This document shows positions 25,485 to 37,100 of a stretch of DNA of 58,405 nucleotides, piece by piece. The position numbers and the translations under genes are program-made. The notes under the pieces were generated by a model. The model was not told where the DNA came from and made no database searches. It worked only from the letters and a program-made list of their open reading frames with translations. Where the stretch lies: NCBI GenBank assembly GCA_030620995.1, contig JAUXIK010000011.1, forward strand, positions 1-58,405, read 5' to 3'. Source of the DNA: Candidatus Aegiribacteria sp. (GTDB taxonomy: Bacteria; Fermentibacterota; Fermentibacteria; Fermentibacterales; JCC-6). The first letter of the stretch is position 1. Every line of letters begins with the position of its first letter.

Positions 25485-26684
25485 ATGGCCAAGGAAAAGT
25501 TTGAAAGGACTAAGCCTCACGTTAATGTTGGCACAATCGGTCATATTGACCACGGCAAAACCACGCTGACCGCCGCGATAACAAAATGTCTTGCAACACA
25601 GTTCGATAATGTCAGTTACGTAGAATTTGACATGATCGACAACGCTCCCGAGGAAAAGAAACGTGGAATCACAATCGCTACTTCTCACCAGGAATACGAA
25701 ACTGCGAATAGACATTATGCTCACGTAGACTGCCCCGGTCATGCTGACTACATCAAGAACATGATTACCGGTGCTGCTCAGATGGATGGAGCGGTTCTTG
25801 TTATAGCTGCAAACGATGGTGTTATGGAACAGACAAAGGAGCACGTCCTTCTCGCTCGCCAGGTTAATGTTCCAAGGATGGTCGTATTTCTTAACAAAGT
25901 TGATATGGTTGATGATGACGAACTTCTCGAATTTATTGAAATGGAAGTCGGCGAACTCCTTGAGAAGTACGGATTCGATACCGAATCACCAATAATAAGA
26001 GGAAGCGCTCTGAAGGCTCTCAACTCAAGCGGTCTGCCGGACGATGAAGAGGCAAAATGCGTCTATGAGCTTATGGAAGCAGTAGATGAGTGGATTCCCA
26101 CTCCCGAGCGTGATACTGAAAAGCCTTTCCTTATGCCGGTTGAGGACGTGTTCTCCATTGAAGGCCGTGGCACCGTTGGAACCGGTCGTATAGAGCGTGG
26201 AATTATTCACACCGGTGACAAGGTTCAACGTATTGGTATTCATGAAACAATTGAAACAACCTGCACAGGTGTTGAGATGTTCCGGAAGATTCTTGACGAG
26301 GGACAGGCGGGAGACAACGTCGGTCTTCTTCTTCGTGGAATCAAGAAGGATCAGCTTGAAAGAGGAATGGTGCTGGCAAAACCGGGCTCTGTTACACCTC
26401 ATACCGAATTCTTCGCCAATATCATTATCCTCAGCACGAAGGACGGCGGAAGGAAAAAGCATTTTAAAACCGGCTACCGTCCGCAGTTCTACTTCCGTAC
26501 AACCGATGTGACCGGAGAGATTGAACTTCCTGAAGGCCGCGAAATGGCTCTTCCCGGAGATAATATTGATGGAGTAAAAATAACACTTATCACTCCCATT
26601 GCCATGGAAGAAGGCCTTCGCTTTGCTATCCGTGAAGGTGGACGTACAGTCGGCCACGGAGTGGTTGACAAAATCGGGGAGTAG
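25485..26684 (+). CDS. tuf: Translation elongation factor Tu
   Basis: 399 residues with AGGAGAAATC before the ATG. EF-Tu carries aminoacyl-tRNA to the ribosome as a GTP complex. G1 GHIDHGKTT, switch [11 protein letters not shown]3 DCPGHADY, G4 NKVDM and G5 RGSAL are all seen, followed by domains II and III ([45 protein letters not shown]). Small oddities: the usual GPMPQT segment reads GVMEQT, and the effector region has [14 protein letters not shown]. It is downstream of four tRNAs and upstream of rpmG, the tRNA-tufB arrangement. There is no second tuf near fusA in this window. Confidence 0.99.
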   Translation: MAKEKFERTKPHVNVGTIGHIDHGKTTLTAAITKCLATQFDNVSYVEFDMIDNAPEEKKRGITIATSHQEYETANRHYAHVDCPGHADYIKNMITGAAQMDGAVLVIAANDGVMEQTKEHVLLARQVNVPRMVVFLNKVDMVDDDELLEFIEMEVGELLEKYGFDTESPIIRGSALKALNSSGLPDDEEAKCVYELMEAVDEWIPTPERDTEKPFLMPVEDVFSIEGRGTVGTGRIERGIIHTGDKVQRIGIHETIETTCTGVEMFRKILDEGQAGDNVGLLLRGIKKDQLERGMVLAKPGSVTPHTEFFANIIILSTKDGGRKKHFKTGYRPQFYFRTTDVTGEIELPEGREMALPGDNIDGVKITLITPIAMEEGLRFAIREGGRTVGHGVVDKIGE

Positions 26685-26695
26685 GCTGGTTAACT

Positions 26696-26845
26696 GTGAG
26701 GGTAATAGTGACACTTGCCTGTCAGGAATGCAGACGTCGAAACTACACTTCAACAAAGAATCGACGGACAAATCCCGACAGAATGGAACTTAAGAAGTAC
26801 TGCAGATTCTGCAGTAAGCATACTCTTCACCGGGAAACGAAATAG
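26696..26845 (+). CDS. rpmG: Ribosomal protein L33 (zinc-binding form)
   Basis: 49 residues from GTG 26696 to [20 protein letters not shown]..., ending HTLHRETK. Two CxxC pairs (CQEC and CRFC) make it the zinc-ribbon (C+) form of L33. The MRV start matches family length; an in-frame GTG at 26708 with GAGGGT upstream is an alternative that would remove four residues. It lies between tuf and tRNA-Trp, a common order (rpmG-trnW-secE-nusG). Confidence 0.95.
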   Translation: MRVIVTLACQECRRRNYTSTKNRRTNPDRMELKKYCRFCSKHTLHRETK

Positions 26846-26934
26846 ATCTACTGGAGAATTCTGGAAGAATTTCCCGTTGAGCTGATTCAGGATTCTTTAG
26901 TATAGGGAATTGAAGCATATGCGGAAGAATCTGC

Positions 26935-27010
26935 AGGGCCGTAGCACAATTGGTAGTGCACCGGTCTCCAAATCCGGCGGTTGAGGGTTCAAGTCCTTCC
27001 GGCCCTGCCA
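26935..27010 (+). tRNA. tRNA-Trp (anticodon CCA)
   Basis: Acceptor AGGGCCG (26935-26941) pairs with CGGCCCT (27000-27006), discriminator G, CCA. The loop CTCCAAA holds anticodon CCA. D-arm GTAGCACAATTGGTAGTGC and T-arm GGTTCAAGTCC are normal. It sits between rpmG and secE, a widely conserved place. Confidence 0.97.
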
Positions 27011-27057
27011 GATTGTCAGCCTGAACCAGAATTTTTAGAGGAAAACGAGGACTAAGC

Positions 27058-27294
27058 ATGGCTAAAAGCAAATCCAGTGACGGCAACCTGATTGTACGGG
27101 TCGTAAAAATTGTGTTCAGGTTTCTTTGCGAAGTCAAAGCGGAGATGATCAAAGTAGCCTGGCCGACAAAAGATGAGGTTATTGCGTCAACCTGGGTTGT
27201 AATTATCGCGGTGGCGATAACTTCCGTATGGATTTTTGCTGCCGATCAGGCTTCTGCCATCCTGGTAAACGGGCTTATCAGACTGATTCATTAG
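27058..27294 (+). CDS. secE: Preprotein translocase subunit SecE
   Basis: 78 residues, the short single-helix form. The amphipathic segment FLCEVKAEMIKVAWPTKDEVI (shown as the family motif around residues 22-42) is the conserved cytoplasmic clamp, followed by one membrane helix STWVVIIAVAITSVWIF. It holds SecY together in the SecYEG channel. Ribosome site GAGGA; nusG follows 76 nt later, the universal secE-nusG order. Confidence 0.96.
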   Translation: MAKSKSSDGNLIVRVVKIVFRFLCEVKAEMIKVAWPTKDEVIASTWVVIIAVAITSVWIFAADQASAILVNGLIRLIH

Positions 27295-27370
27295 GAGTGT
27301 GTCAGGCAATGTTTTATTGTCGGACAGGCTCCTGGATTGCGGCTGACAGCTGCAGCTAAAGGATAATAAA

Positions 27371-27973
27371 ATGACTGAAGAAGAGACCAACGGACAGGAA
27401 ACACCCGGACTGGAAGAAGACCAGGCTGATGAGAAGAGCAATAGCAACTTGAACTGGTACGTTGTTCATTCCTTCTCGGGATACGAAAAGAGGGTGAAAA
27501 GATTTCTGGATATTCAACTGAGCCGAAAATATCCTGATAAGGTGGGAGAAGTACTTATACCTACGCAGGAAGTTTCGAACACCCGCAGGGGAAGTAAATC
27601 CACGAGACAGAAGAAACTTTATCCAGGCTATGTCTTCGTTCAGCTTGAACTGAATCCGGAAATGATCATGGACATTAGAGCTATGAGCAATGTCAGTGGT
27701 TTTCCCCCGATGAATCAGGGCTATCCACAACCTCTTTCGGATGAAGAAATCAGTCGCCTTAAAGGGCAGGCTGAAGGTTCAGACAGAGCGAGAGTTATAA
27801 GGGTGCCTTATTCTGTAGGACAGACAGTCAGAGTGACCGAAGGTCCATTCAATAATTTCACCGGGGTTGTGGAATCCATCAATCCCGAACGTGGTCGCGT
27901 GAGAGTGATCTTCACGATCTTCGGCCGTAAGGCTCCAGTGGAGATAGATTTCTCACAGGTACGTCCGGTCTGA
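27371..27973 (+). CDS. nusG: Transcription termination/antitermination factor NusG
   Basis: 200 residues. It has an acidic N-terminal extension of about 28 residues, then the NGN domain (NLNWYVVHSFSGYEKRVKRF, PGYVFVQLEL) and a KOW domain (VRVTEGPFNNFTGVVESINP, ending VEIDFSQVRPV). It binds the beta-prime clamp of RNA polymerase and S10/Rho. AGGA lies 8 nt before the ATG. The extension is longer than in E. coli (181 residues) but not unusual among FCB-like bacteria. Confidence 0.98.
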   Translation: MTEEETNGQETPGLEEDQADEKSNSNLNWYVVHSFSGYEKRVKRFLDIQLSRKYPDKVGEVLIPTQEVSNTRRGSKSTRQKKLYPGYVFVQLELNPEMIMDIRAMSNVSGFPPMNQGYPQPLSDEEISRLKGQAEGSDRARVIRVPYSVGQTVRVTEGPFNNFTGVVESINPERGRVRVIFTIFGRKAPVEIDFSQVRPV

Positions 27974-27994
27974 GAATTTAACCGGACGATTTTC

Positions 27995-28015
27995 GAGACG
28001 GAATTGGTCCGTCTC
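27995..28015 (+). promoter_or_regulatory. Hairpin in the nusG-rplK gap (possible L1/L11 leader element)
   Basis: GAGACGGA (27995-28002) and TCCGTCTC (28008-28015) form an 8-bp stem with a 5-nt loop, in the 101-nt gap before rplK. No T-run follows, so it is not a normal terminator. The L1 autoregulatory site of the rplKA operon usually lies here, but I cannot show that this hairpin is it. Confidence 0.4.
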
Positions 28016-28074
28016 TGTAACTAAGTCATCACTACCAGTATGGGGAGGTAGCGACGGCTAAGGAAGGAGTTCCC

Positions 28075-28500
28075 ATGGCCAAGAAGATCTTGGGTGTGGT
28101 GAAGCTTCAACTGCCCGCAGGGCAGGCAACACCGGCTCCACCCGTCGGTCCCGCGCTGGGACAGTACGGGATTAATCTTGCCGGTTTCTGTAAGGACTTC
28201 AATGCTCGAACCCGGGGGAGCGAAGGACTTATTATTCCTGCGGTCATAAGTATCTATAAAGATAGGAGCTTTACCTTTATTCTGAAATCCCCACCAGCAG
28301 CCGTGTTGCTGAAAAGAGCAGCAGGGCTTGCGAAGGGTTCTCCGGAGTCCAACAGGGAAAAAGTAGGCACTGTTACTGTAAAGCAATGCCGCGAGATCGC
28401 GAAAATAAAGGAGAAAGACCTGAATGCCGCTTCAGAGGATGCCGCGATATCGATGATCGCAGGCACTGCGCGGAGTATCGGTCTTACGGTGGTGGACTGA
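28075..28500 (+). CDS. rplK: Ribosomal protein L11
   Basis: 141 residues, as in other bacteria. The N-terminal motif [15 protein letters not shown] contains the conserved prolines of the thiostrepton-binding region. The C-terminal rRNA-binding domain includes [20 protein letters not shown] and [11 protein letters not shown]. It forms the GTPase-associated centre of 23S rRNA. GGAAGGAG precedes ATG; rplA begins 1 nt after the stop. Confidence 0.98.
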   Translation: MAKKILGVVKLQLPAGQATPAPPVGPALGQYGINLAGFCKDFNARTRGSEGLIIPAVISIYKDRSFTFILKSPPAAVLLKRAAGLAKGSPESNREKVGTVTVKQCREIAKIKEKDLNAASEDAAISMIAGTARSIGLTVVD

Positions 28501-28501
28501 T

Positions 28502-29206
28502 ATGGCAATAATGAGTAAAAGATTCCGCCTCGCAAGAGAGACCATCGACTCACAGAAGCTGTATTCACTTGAGGAAAGCTGCATGTTCGTTAAGAAACTT
28601 GCGTCAGCGGGTTTCGATGAAACAATCGAGATGGCAATTTCCCTTAACGTAAATCCTAAACACGCTGATCAGATGGTTCGTGGAACCTGTATTCTCCCGA
28701 ACGGTACCGGCAAAACCGTCAGGGTTCTTGTTTTTACGACTGGAGATAATGCTGACAAAGCAAAAGAAGCAGGAGCGGACTTCGTTGGAGATGAGGATCT
28801 TGCCACCAGAATTCAGGAAGGATGGCTTGATTTCGATGTCGTGATTGCCAGTCCCGACATGATGAGAATAGTCGGAAAGCTTGGAAGGGTTCTCGGACCC
28901 AGAGGGCTGATGCCGAATCCCAAAACTGGAACAATCACTGTGGAAGTAGCAAAAGCAGTACAGGAGGCCAAGGCAGGCAAAATCAGTTTCAGGGTGGATA
29001 AAACAGGCAACATCCATGTTCCTATAGGCAAAGCCAGTTTTGAGGAAAAAGCTCTCGTAGAAAACGCATTGTCATTTTTTGAGAAAGTCTCTCAATTAAG
29101 ACCATCTGCCGTGAAAGGAAGATACATGAAAAATGTTTCGATCTCTTCCACGATGGGACCGGGTATCAAGATCGATGTCAGCGATCTTAGAACCCTTGTT
29201 CGATAG
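28502..29206 (+). CDS. rplA: Ribosomal protein L1
   Basis: 234 residues. The signature [20 protein letters not shown] is intact, and the two-domain layout with [16 protein letters not shown] is normal. L1 binds the 23S L1 stalk and usually represses its own operon. The start at 28502 is taken for closeness to rplK; an in-frame ATG at 28511 is also possible. Confidence 0.98.
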   Translation: MAIMSKRFRLARETIDSQKLYSLEESCMFVKKLASAGFDETIEMAISLNVNPKHADQMVRGTCILPNGTGKTVRVLVFTTGDNADKAKEAGADFVGDEDLATRIQEGWLDFDVVIASPDMMRIVGKLGRVLGPRGLMPNPKTGTITVEVAKAVQEAKAGKISFRVDKTGNIHVPIGKASFEEKALVENALSFFEKVSQLRPSAVKGRYMKNVSISSTMGPGIKIDVSDLRTLVR

Positions 29207-29220
29207 GCGGTGATGATATA

Positions 29221-29754
29221 ATGGCTATTTCCAGAGAGCAAAAGGAAAAGGTCGTAGCCTCCCTGGTCGAGGGTCTTGACGGGGCGGGTTCAATTGTTCT
29301 TGCTGATTTCACCGGAATTAATGTAGAGGGCATGACCGAGCTTAGAGCACATATGCGTGAAAACAACGTTAACTTCACAATTGTGAAAAATACACTTTTG
29401 AAGAAAGTATTCAATCTGATCGAGATTGACGAAAAGGAAGGTGTGTTTTCAATGATGGAAGGGCCGACTGCATTGGCATACTCCGCTGATGAGGTACTTC
29501 CAATAAAGATATTAAGGAACTTCGCAAGGAATCACAAGGGGCTTCCTCAGGTAAAAGGAGGATTCGTATCCGGTGAGACTTATGCACTAGCGCAGATGAT
29601 TGAACTGGCAGAAATTCCTTCCAGAGACGAGCTCCTGGCCAAAATGCTTGGATCCATCAGCTCGCCGCTGCAGGGATTTGTATCTGTCAGCAGTGGAATA
29701 ATACGTAAATTATTCTACACCGTTATCGCGATTAAGGATAGCAGGGAAAATTAA
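29221..29754 (+). CDS. rplJ: Ribosomal protein L10
   Basis: 177 residues; VLADFTGINVEGMTELRAHM and VNFTIVKNTLLKK are L10 family motifs, and the C-terminal helix anchors L7/L12. Only 14 nt separate it from rplA, with GGCGGTGATGATATA before the ATG. The long L10-binding leader known in E. coli is therefore absent here. L10 control, if present, would act elsewhere. Confidence 0.98.
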   Translation: MAISREQKEKVVASLVEGLDGAGSIVLADFTGINVEGMTELRAHMRENNVNFTIVKNTLLKKVFNLIEIDEKEGVFSMMEGPTALAYSADEVLPIKILRNFARNHKGLPQVKGGFVSGETYALAQMIELAEIPSRDELLAKMLGSISSPLQGFVSVSSGIIRKLFYTVIAIKDSREN

Positions 29755-29806
29755 GAAAGGTTCAGACGGGACCTGATCGGGTGCCGTTGTAAATGGAGGA
29801 GAAAAG

Positions 29807-30187
29807 ATGAGTGATGTTAAGAAGGCTGATATTATCAAGGCCATTTCTGAAATGACTGTTCTGGAGCTTTCGGAGCTCGTAAAGGAGATGGAGGAAAAAT
29901 TCGGTGTCTCAGCTGCAGCACCCGTAGCCGCAGTAGCCGCAGCTCCCGCCGGAGGAGCCGGAGTTACCGATGAAAAGACCGAATTTGATGTTATTCTTGA
30001 GGACTTCGGAGCAAAGAAGATTCCTGTCATCAAGATTATCAAAGATGTTCTGGAACTCAACCTCAAGGACGCGAAGGAGCTTGTAGACAACGTTCCATCG
30101 AAGCTTCGTGAAAATGTGGAAAAAGACGAAGCAGAGGCTCTCAGGAAGCAGCTTGAAGAGGCTGGCGCGACTGTCAAGCTCCAGTAG
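29807..30187 (+). CDS. rplL: Ribosomal protein L7/L12
   Basis: 126 residues: N-terminal dimerisation helix ([20 protein letters not shown]), Ala/Pro/Gly hinge around residues 42-56, C-terminal domain with [19 protein letters not shown] and a final GATVKLQ. It recruits GTPase factors to the ribosome and binds L10. GGAGGAG precedes the ATG. Confidence 0.99.
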   Translation: MSDVKKADIIKAISEMTVLELSELVKEMEEKFGVSAAAPVAAVAAAPAGGAGVTDEKTEFDVILEDFGAKKIPVIKIIKDVLELNLKDAKELVDNVPSKLRENVEKDEAEALRKQLEEAGATVKLQ

Positions 30188-30201
30188 CATAAATCTTATC
30201 T

Positions 30202-30233
30202 GCGGCGGGAAAAGTTTTAGACTCTCTCGCCGC
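30202..30233 (+). promoter_or_regulatory. rplL-rpoB intercistronic hairpin (possible attenuator or processing site)
   Basis: GCGGCGGGA (30202-30210) and TCTCGCCGC (30225-30233) pair for nine positions, one of them a G-T pair, with a 14-nt loop. No T-run follows directly. In E. coli this junction carries a partial terminator and an RNase III site that set the ribosomal protein to polymerase ratio; a similar role is inferred. Confidence 0.5.
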
Positions 30234-30301
30234 CTGCATCGTGTTGAATAGAAAATGTTTTTTCGTCATTTCACTTCCTAACAAGCGTGAGGAGTGATCA
30301 G

Positions 30302-33300
30302 GTGAGGGTTAATAAACCTGTAAGAAATTATTCAGGAGTACAGCCGGTTATTGAAATGCCGGATCTTCTGAAAATTCAGAGAGAGTCCTTCAGCAGATTT
30401 CTGCAGGATGATGTTCCGCCGGATGAACGTCTTCCTCAGGGTCTGCATAAGATTTTTCAGGATACGTTTCCAATTGAAAGCAGCAATCGCGAATTTTCAC
30501 TGGAATATGTGTCGTACGAACTGGGCAGACCTAAATACAGCGTTCAGGAAGCCATGGACAAAGGCCTGAGCTATTCCGCACCTCTTACCACGATGCTCAG
30601 ACTGGTTTTCCGGACCGGTGTAGATATCGCTAACTCTAACTCCAAATCTTCTTCCGATTCCTGGAAAGTATCCAGAATAATCGACCAGTCAGTATTTCTT
30701 GGTGAGCTTCCACTTATGACTGCAACCAGTTCTTTCGTAATTAACGGAGCTGAACGTGTTATTGTGAATCAGCTTCACCGGAGTCCCGGCGTGTTCTTTG
30801 AGGAAACAACAATGCAGCGGGGCAACCGCATATACAAATCCAGAGTCATCCCGCAGAGAGGTTCCTGGCTTGACCTCAAGCTTGATCATAATGACATAAT
30901 CTATGCTAACATCGACAGGCGTCCCAAAAGGATTCCCGTCACTATGCTGCTTCGCGCTCTGGGACTCGGATCGGACACGGATATTCTCTCAAGTTTCTAT
31001 CCCAGGTCAAAGAGGAATCTGAAAGATGCTCTGAAGAGTCGCTCCAGGGTAATCGAACTTATTCTGAAGTCTTTTGCTGAAGACATTGTAGATCCCGAGA
31101 CAGGCGAGCTGCTTGTCAGATGTGATGAGCCTGTTGAGAGTATTGAAAAAATCGAACTGCTTGTTGAACATGGAATAGAAGATGCTTATTTCCTTTCTTC
31201 ACGTATGGAAGCAAACGATTTCGACGGGATCAGGAAAACTCTCGCCAAGGAGTCAACAAGTCTTGGAGCAGGAGTCGAGAAAAACGAAGACGCAGCTACA
31301 ATGTGGATCTATGAAGCTCTTCGAGGCACCGAGGCTCCAAATCTTGATCATGCAAGGAGCTATCTCAGATCGATGTTTTTTGATTCCAAAAGGTACAGTC
31401 TCAGCGAAGTTGGAAGGTACAAGCTTAATGAAAGACTGAACATCTCCACTTCAATGGAGAAACTTACTCTGACCGTGCCGGATCTTGTAGCTATTGTGGA
31501 GAATCTGATCAGGCTCAGGGAGGGAAGGAATACCTCTGATGACATTGACCACCTCGGTAACAGACGTGTTCGTACCGTCGGGGAACTGCTCGGGCAGGAA
31601 TTCTCAAAAGGTCTCAGCAGAATGGCAAGAACCATTAGAGACAGGATGGGGCATCAGGATCGTGAGAAACTGACCCCGCATGATCTGGTGAATTCCAGAA
31701 CACTGTCAAGTGTGATTAATACGTTTTTCGGTTCCAGTCAGCTTTCACAATTCATGGAACAGACAAATCCTCTTGCTGAGCTTACTCATAAACGGAGAAC
31801 AAGTGCTCTGGGTCAGGGAGGCCTTACCAGGGAAAGAGCCGGATTTGATGTAAGAGATGTTCATCATACTCATTATGGTCGCATGTGTCCTGTTGAAACA
31901 CCGGAAGGACCGAATATCGGACTGATTACCACATTAGCCGTTTTCGCGACAATTAACAGATTCGGTTTTCTTGAAACACCGTACCGTCGAGTAATTAATG
32001 GCAGAATAACGGATGAGGTAGTTTATCTGTCCGCTGACAGAGAAGACCGGACTACAATTGCTGAAGCGGATGCACCTGTTGATTCCGAGGGCAATCTTAC
32101 CGGAAATCTGGTTCGATCCAGAAGAGCGGGGACTTTCCCGATGGTCACTCCCGAGGAAATTGAGTTCATCGATGTAAGTCCAAGACAGCTGGTTGGAATA
32201 TCAGCCGCCTTGATTCCCTTCCTTGAACATGATGATGCGAACAGAGCTCTGATGGGGTCGAATATGCAGCGTCAGGCTGTACCTCTTCTGCACCCACAGG
32301 TTCCTATTATTGGAACGGGTATGGAGAAAAGGGCGGCCCTGGACTCCGGGGTACTCACTACCGCACGGAGGAGTGGAACGGTAGAAGAAGTTGATGCAAC
32401 GCACATCGTTATCAAGGCAGACTGTGAAGTATACGACTTCAATCGGTTTGATACATATCAACTCAGGAAATTTGCCAGAACAAACCAGGATACCTGTTTC
32501 AATCAGAGACCGCTTATCAATGTTGGCGATAAAGTAGGAAAAGGTAGTGTTCTGGCTGATGGTATGGCAACTGATAACGGAATGCTCGCACTGGGAGTCA
32601 ACACAATAGTTGCATTCATGCCCTGGAACGGATACAATTTTGAAGATGCAATCGTTGTGAGCGAACGCCTGGTCAGGAATGATGTTTTTACTTCCATTCA
32701 TGTAGTCGAGATGGAAACCCAGTTCAGAGAGACAAAACTTGGTCCAGAAGAACTGACAAGAGGACTTCCAAGCGTTGACAATCCATTCGAAATCAGGAAT
32801 CTGGATGAAGACGGAATTATCAGAATCGGCTCCAGAGTGAGAGAAAGAGATATCCTCGTTGGGAAGATAACCCCCAAGGGGGAACAGGACCTGTCTCCAT
32901 CTGAAAGGCTGATCAGAGCAATATTCGGTCAGAAGGCCGGAGACGTGAAAGATGCTTCGCTTCGAGCTCCTACAGGGATGGATGGCGTCGTAATCGATGT
33001 CAAGGTTTTCTCAAGAAAAGACAGAACTGAAAGAACCCGCAGGGAGGTCGATGAGAAGCGCGACAGACTTCGCGAGGAATATGCCGAAGATGAAAAAAGA
33101 CTCACCGAAGAACGAGACAGACTTCTCAGAGATATCCTTCTTGGCCAGAAGGCAGTAAGTCTTGTTGACAAGCTTACCGGAGAGGTGATGGTTCCTTCAG
33201 GCAGGAAACTCACAGCCGCATTTCTGAAGAAAGCGAATTATGCCGATATTGACTGGAGCCAGCAGCTTGTAGAAGATCTGAAAGTTGACGATGAAACTCG

Positions 33301-34144
33301 ACAGATTCTGAGGAATGCTGACAGAGAACAGAGAAGGCTTGAGAACGGACTCGAAACGGAAGAGGAGAAGCTTCTTCGTGGAGATGACCTTCCTCCGGGA
33401 GTCATAAAGACAATTAAAGTATATATCGCAAAACGACGTAAACTCCAGGTCGGTGACAAGATGGCTGGAAGGCATGGGAACAAGGGTGTCGTAAGCATAA
33501 TCGTTCCCCAGGAAGACATGCCCTATCTGCCGGATGGGACACCGGTAGACATCTGCCTTAATCCGCTTGGCGTGCCGAGCAGAATGAATATAGGGCAGAT
33601 AATGGAAACAAACCTCGGATGGGCAGCAAAGAAAATAGGATATGATGTACAAACACCTGTTTTTGATTCTGCTGAGAACTCTGAAATAGAAGACGCACTT
33701 GAGGAAGCAGGTTTTGACAGAGATGGCAAAACCGTACTGTACGACGGCAGAACAGGCGAACAATTTGATCAGCGAGTGACCGTGGGCTGCATGTACATGC
33801 TGAAGCTCGCTCATCAGGTCGAGGACAAACTGCATGCAAGAGCAACCGGTCCATATGCCATGGTGACACAGCAACCCCTTGGAGGAAAGGCTCAGAATGG
33901 CGGTCAGAGACTCGGAGAAATGGAAGTCTGGGCGCTTGAAGCGTACGGTGCAGCACACTGTCTGAAGGAGATGCTTACAATAAAATCAGATGATGTTGAT
34001 GGCAGGGCTCGAGCTTACAGCGCGATGGTGAACGGGGAGAATATTCCACAATCTCTTACTCCCGAATCGTTCAATGTTCTACAGAACGAAATGAGAAGCC
34101 TGGCTCTTGACGTTGAACTGCTTCCTGAAAATGAGGAGGAGTAG
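30302..34144 (+). CDS. rpoB: RNA polymerase beta subunit
   Basis: 1280 residues from GTG 30302 ([14 protein letters not shown]...). I preferred this start over the GTG at 30287 because GAGGAG lies 7 nt before it. The catalytic-core landmarks are intact, including [20 protein letters not shown] (rifampicin region), [55 protein letters not shown] and [13 protein letters not shown]. Two rif-region positions differ from the E. coli sequence: Glu486 replaces the usual Asp (FMDQ), and a Gln replaces Pro in SALGQGGL. rpoC follows after 2 nt. Confidence 0.99.
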   Translation: MRVNKPVRNYSGVQPVIEMPDLLKIQRESFSRFLQDDVPPDERLPQGLHKIFQDTFPIESSNREFSLEYVSYELGRPKYSVQEAMDKGLSYSAPLTTMLRLVFRTGVDIANSNSKSSSDSWKVSRIIDQSVFLGELPLMTATSSFVINGAERVIVNQLHRSPGVFFEETTMQRGNRIYKSRVIPQRGSWLDLKLDHNDIIYANIDRRPKRIPVTMLLRALGLGSDTDILSSFYPRSKRNLKDALKSRSRVIELILKSFAEDIVDPETGELLVRCDEPVESIEKIELLVEHGIEDAYFLSSRMEANDFDGIRKTLAKESTSLGAGVEKNEDAATMWIYEALRGTEAPNLDHARSYLRSMFFDSKRYSLSEVGRYKLNERLNISTSMEKLTLTVPDLVAIVENLIRLREGRNTSDDIDHLGNRRVRTVGELLGQEFSKGLSRMARTIRDRMGHQDREKLTPHDLVNSRTLSSVINTFFGSSQLSQFMEQTNPLAELTHKRRTSALGQGGLTRERAGFDVRDVHHTHYGRMCPVETPEGPNIGLITTLAVFATINRFGFLETPYRRVINGRITDEVVYLSADREDRTTIAEADAPVDSEGNLTGNLVRSRRAGTFPMVTPEEIEFIDVSPRQLVGISAALIPFLEHDDANRALMGSNMQRQAVPLLHPQVPIIGTGMEKRAALDSGVLTTARRSGTVEEVDATHIVIKADCEVYDFNRFDTYQLRKFARTNQDTCFNQRPLINVGDKVGKGSVLADGMATDNGMLALGVNTIVAFMPWNGYNFEDAIVVSERLVRNDVFTSIHVVEMETQFRETKLGPEELTRGLPSVDNPFEIRNLDEDGIIRIGSRVRERDILVGKITPKGEQDLSPSERLIRAIFGQKAGDVKDASLRAPTGMDGVVIDVKVFSRKDRTERTRREVDEKRDRLREEYAEDEKRLTEERDRLLRDILLGQKAVSLVDKLTGEVMVPSGRKLTAAFLKKANYADIDWSQQLVEDLKVDDETRQILRNADREQRRLENGLETEEEKLLRGDDLPPGVIKTIKVYIAKRRKLQVGDKMAGRHGNKGVVSIIVPQEDMPYLPDGTPVDICLNPLGVPSRMNIGQIMETNLGWAAKKIGYDVQTPVFDSAENSEIEDALEEAGFDRDGKTVLYDGRTGEQFDQRVTVGCMYMLKLAHQVEDKLHARATGPYAMVTQQPLGGKAQNGGQRLGEMEVWALEAYGAAHCLKEMLTIKSDDVDGRARAYSAMVNGENIPQSLTPESFNVLQNEMRSLALDVELLPENEEE

Positions 34145-34146
34145 AC

Positions 34147-37100
34147 ATGCTGGAGAACATATCCCGACGTGATGCAAGGGTTCTGCTCTCGGACTTCGGG
34201 GGCATGAAAATCAGTCTTGCTTCTCCTGAGACTATCAGAAAATGGTCACATGGTGAAGTAACTCAAGCGGAGACCATTAATTACAGGAGTTATAAACCGG
34301 AACCCGAGGGACTCTTCTGTGAGAGAATATTCGGACCTGTCCGCGACTGGGAATGCAGCTGTGGAAAGTACAAAAGAATCCGAAACAAGGGAATAGTCTG
34401 CGATAGATGCGGTGTTGAGGTCACTCATTCAAGAGTTCGAAGAGAACGGATGGGGCATATTGATCTTGCGGTTCCAGTGGTGCATATCTGGTTCTTCAAA
34501 TCCCGTAAGGTTTCAAAACTGCTTAATGTGACAAACCTGAAGCTTGAGCGTGTTATTTACTACGAATCCTACATCGTTACTAAATCTGATCATCCAGACC
34601 TCAAACTGGGAATGATACTTACCGATGATGAATACAGAAAAGCGAAAGAAGAGTACGGGGATGTCTTTGAAGTAGGTATGGGAGCCGAAGCTATCAGAGT
34701 TATGCTTGCTGATCTTGATCTTGAGGAAATGGCTACAGATCTTCGAACGAGCATCGCAAACGAGACAACCTTCTCGCGCAGGAAGAAAAACATAAAGAGG
34801 CTGAAAGAAGTTGAATCCTTCAGGCTGTCACAGGATGACAATAAGCCGGAATGGATGATTCTCAAAATACTGCCGGTACTTCCACCTGATTTAAGACCAC
34901 TGGTTCCTCTCGATGGAGGAAGATTTGCTTCAAGTGATCTCAACGACCTCTACCGCAGAGTAATAAACAGAAATAACAGGCTGAAGCGACTTCTAGACCT
35001 TCAGGCCCCGGATGTCATACTGCGGAATGAGAAAAGGATGCTGCAGGAAGCGGTTGACGCCGTTCTTGATAACAGCTCACGACGCAAGCCGGTCAAAGGC
35101 GCGGGGATGCGGCCGCTCAGGTCTCTTTCCGATCTTTTAAAGGGTAAGCGCGGAAGGTTCCGCCAGAATCTTCTCGGTAAACGAGTGGATTATTCAGGTA
35201 GAAGTGTGATTGTTGTTGGGCCTGACCTTAAAATGGATCAGTGCGGTCTTCCCAAGACAATGGCTCTGGAGCTGTTTAAACCATTTGTAGTAGCAAGAAT
35301 CAGTGAGCTTCTCGATGAAAGCGTCAAAAAAGCCACAAAGAGATGGGAAGAGGCCGATGATATCGTGTGGCCCGTTCTTGAAGAGGTAATAGAGAACCAT
35401 CCTGTCCTGCTGAACCGTGCTCCAACTCTTCACAGACTTGGAATTCAAGCATTTGAACCTGTACTTGTCGAAGGCAAGGCAATTCAGCTTCACCCTCTTG
35501 CCTGCACCGCGTTCAATGCCGATTTCGACGGTGATCAGATGGCGGTTCATGTCCCTCTGTCAGCCGAAGCACAGGTTGAATCCAGAATTCTCATGCTTGG
35601 CAGCAGAAATATCCTCAGACCTGCCAGTGGTGAACCGGTGACAACACCGAGTCACGATATGGTTATTGGCTGCTATTATCTGACAAAACCACTGCCCGGT
35701 GCCTTGGGCGAGGGTATGATCTTCACGTCAGTTGAGGAAGTAAGAGGAGCATACGATGCTGGAAAAGTTGATCTCCATGCGAAGATTAAAATCAAGGGGA
35801 TCAACAAAATCATGGAAACAAACGGGAAGAATGAACAGATAACTCCTCCTTTCTGGAAAGACTACACTACCGTTGGTCAGGTTATCTTTAATGAGATAGT
35901 ACCGGATGATCTTGGATATATCATATCCAATGCGCACATTACTCATGAAAAAGTTTTCAGCAAGAAAGGTTTAACTAATCTGGTAGGCCGATGTTTCAAT
36001 GAGCAGGGATCTGTAATAACGGCGACATTTCTCGATAACCTCAAGGAACTGGGATTTCATTTCGCTACGACCTCAGGTCTTACCGTTGGGATGTGCGATA
36101 TGCTTATCCCGTCCGAGAAAGAAAAAATAGTCAGTAAAGCCGCGCATGAGGTTGAGAAAATAGAGAAGAGCTCCAGATGCGGAGAGCTGACGGAAGCCGA
36201 GCGATACAACAGAGTTATCGACAACTGGGCCAAGGCTACTGAAGAAGTGAAAAACGCCATGATGGAAGAACTCAAACATGATAATCACGGTTTCAATCCT
36301 GTATACATGATGGCCAATTCCGGCGCTCGAGGCAGTGTTGACCAGATGAAACAGCTTTCAGGCATGAGAGGTCTGATGGCTAAACCCAGAAAAAAACTTA
36401 CGGGAGAGCTGGGAGAAACGATTGAAACTCCGATCATTTCTTCATTGAAGGAGGGTCTCTCAGTGATCGAGTATTCGATCTCTACTCACGGATCAAGAAA
36501 GGGACTTGCCGATACTGCTCTTAAGACCGCTGATGCGGGATACCTCACCAGGAGGCTTGTTGATGTCTGTCAGGATGTAATTACAACCACAGAGGACTGC
36601 GGAACAATTCGGGGAAGAACCATTACCGCTTTGAAGGAAGGGGAAGAGGTCATTGAACCTCTTAGAGACAGAATCCTGGGACGGGTTGCGGCAGAGACGA
36701 TTTATCATCCCGGAACCGATGAAGTGGTATGTCAGGCGAGTCAGGAAATAACAGTTGAACTTGCTGAAGAGATAGATAAACTGGGAGTTGAGTCTGTCAG
36801 GATAAGAAGCGTTCTAGCCTGCGAAGCGTCCAGGGGTTTATGTGCGAAATGCTACGGCTGGGACCTTTCCAGAAACAGAATGGTTACAATTGGCGAGGCC
36901 GTCGGAGTGATTGCCGCGCAGAGTATTGGAGAACCAGGAACACAGCTTACTCTTCGTACATTCCATACAGGCGGTGTTGCCGGAAGAGAAACAAGAGCGT
37001 CTGAAGTAATCGCAAGACACTCCGGTGTAATCAGCTATAGAAATCCATGTATAGTGATCAGTACCGATGAAAGCGGCATAAAGACAATGGTCAGTACCCG

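Noticed and set aside
26025..26771. Antisense open frame over tuf and rpmG
   Set aside because: The sense strand encodes unmistakable EF-Tu and L33; the reverse translation has no recognisable domain.
33197..33958. Long antisense open frame of 253 codons in rpoB
   Set aside because: It lies wholly on the reverse strand of a well-supported gene, has no family motif, and reads as a shadow of rpoB codon use.
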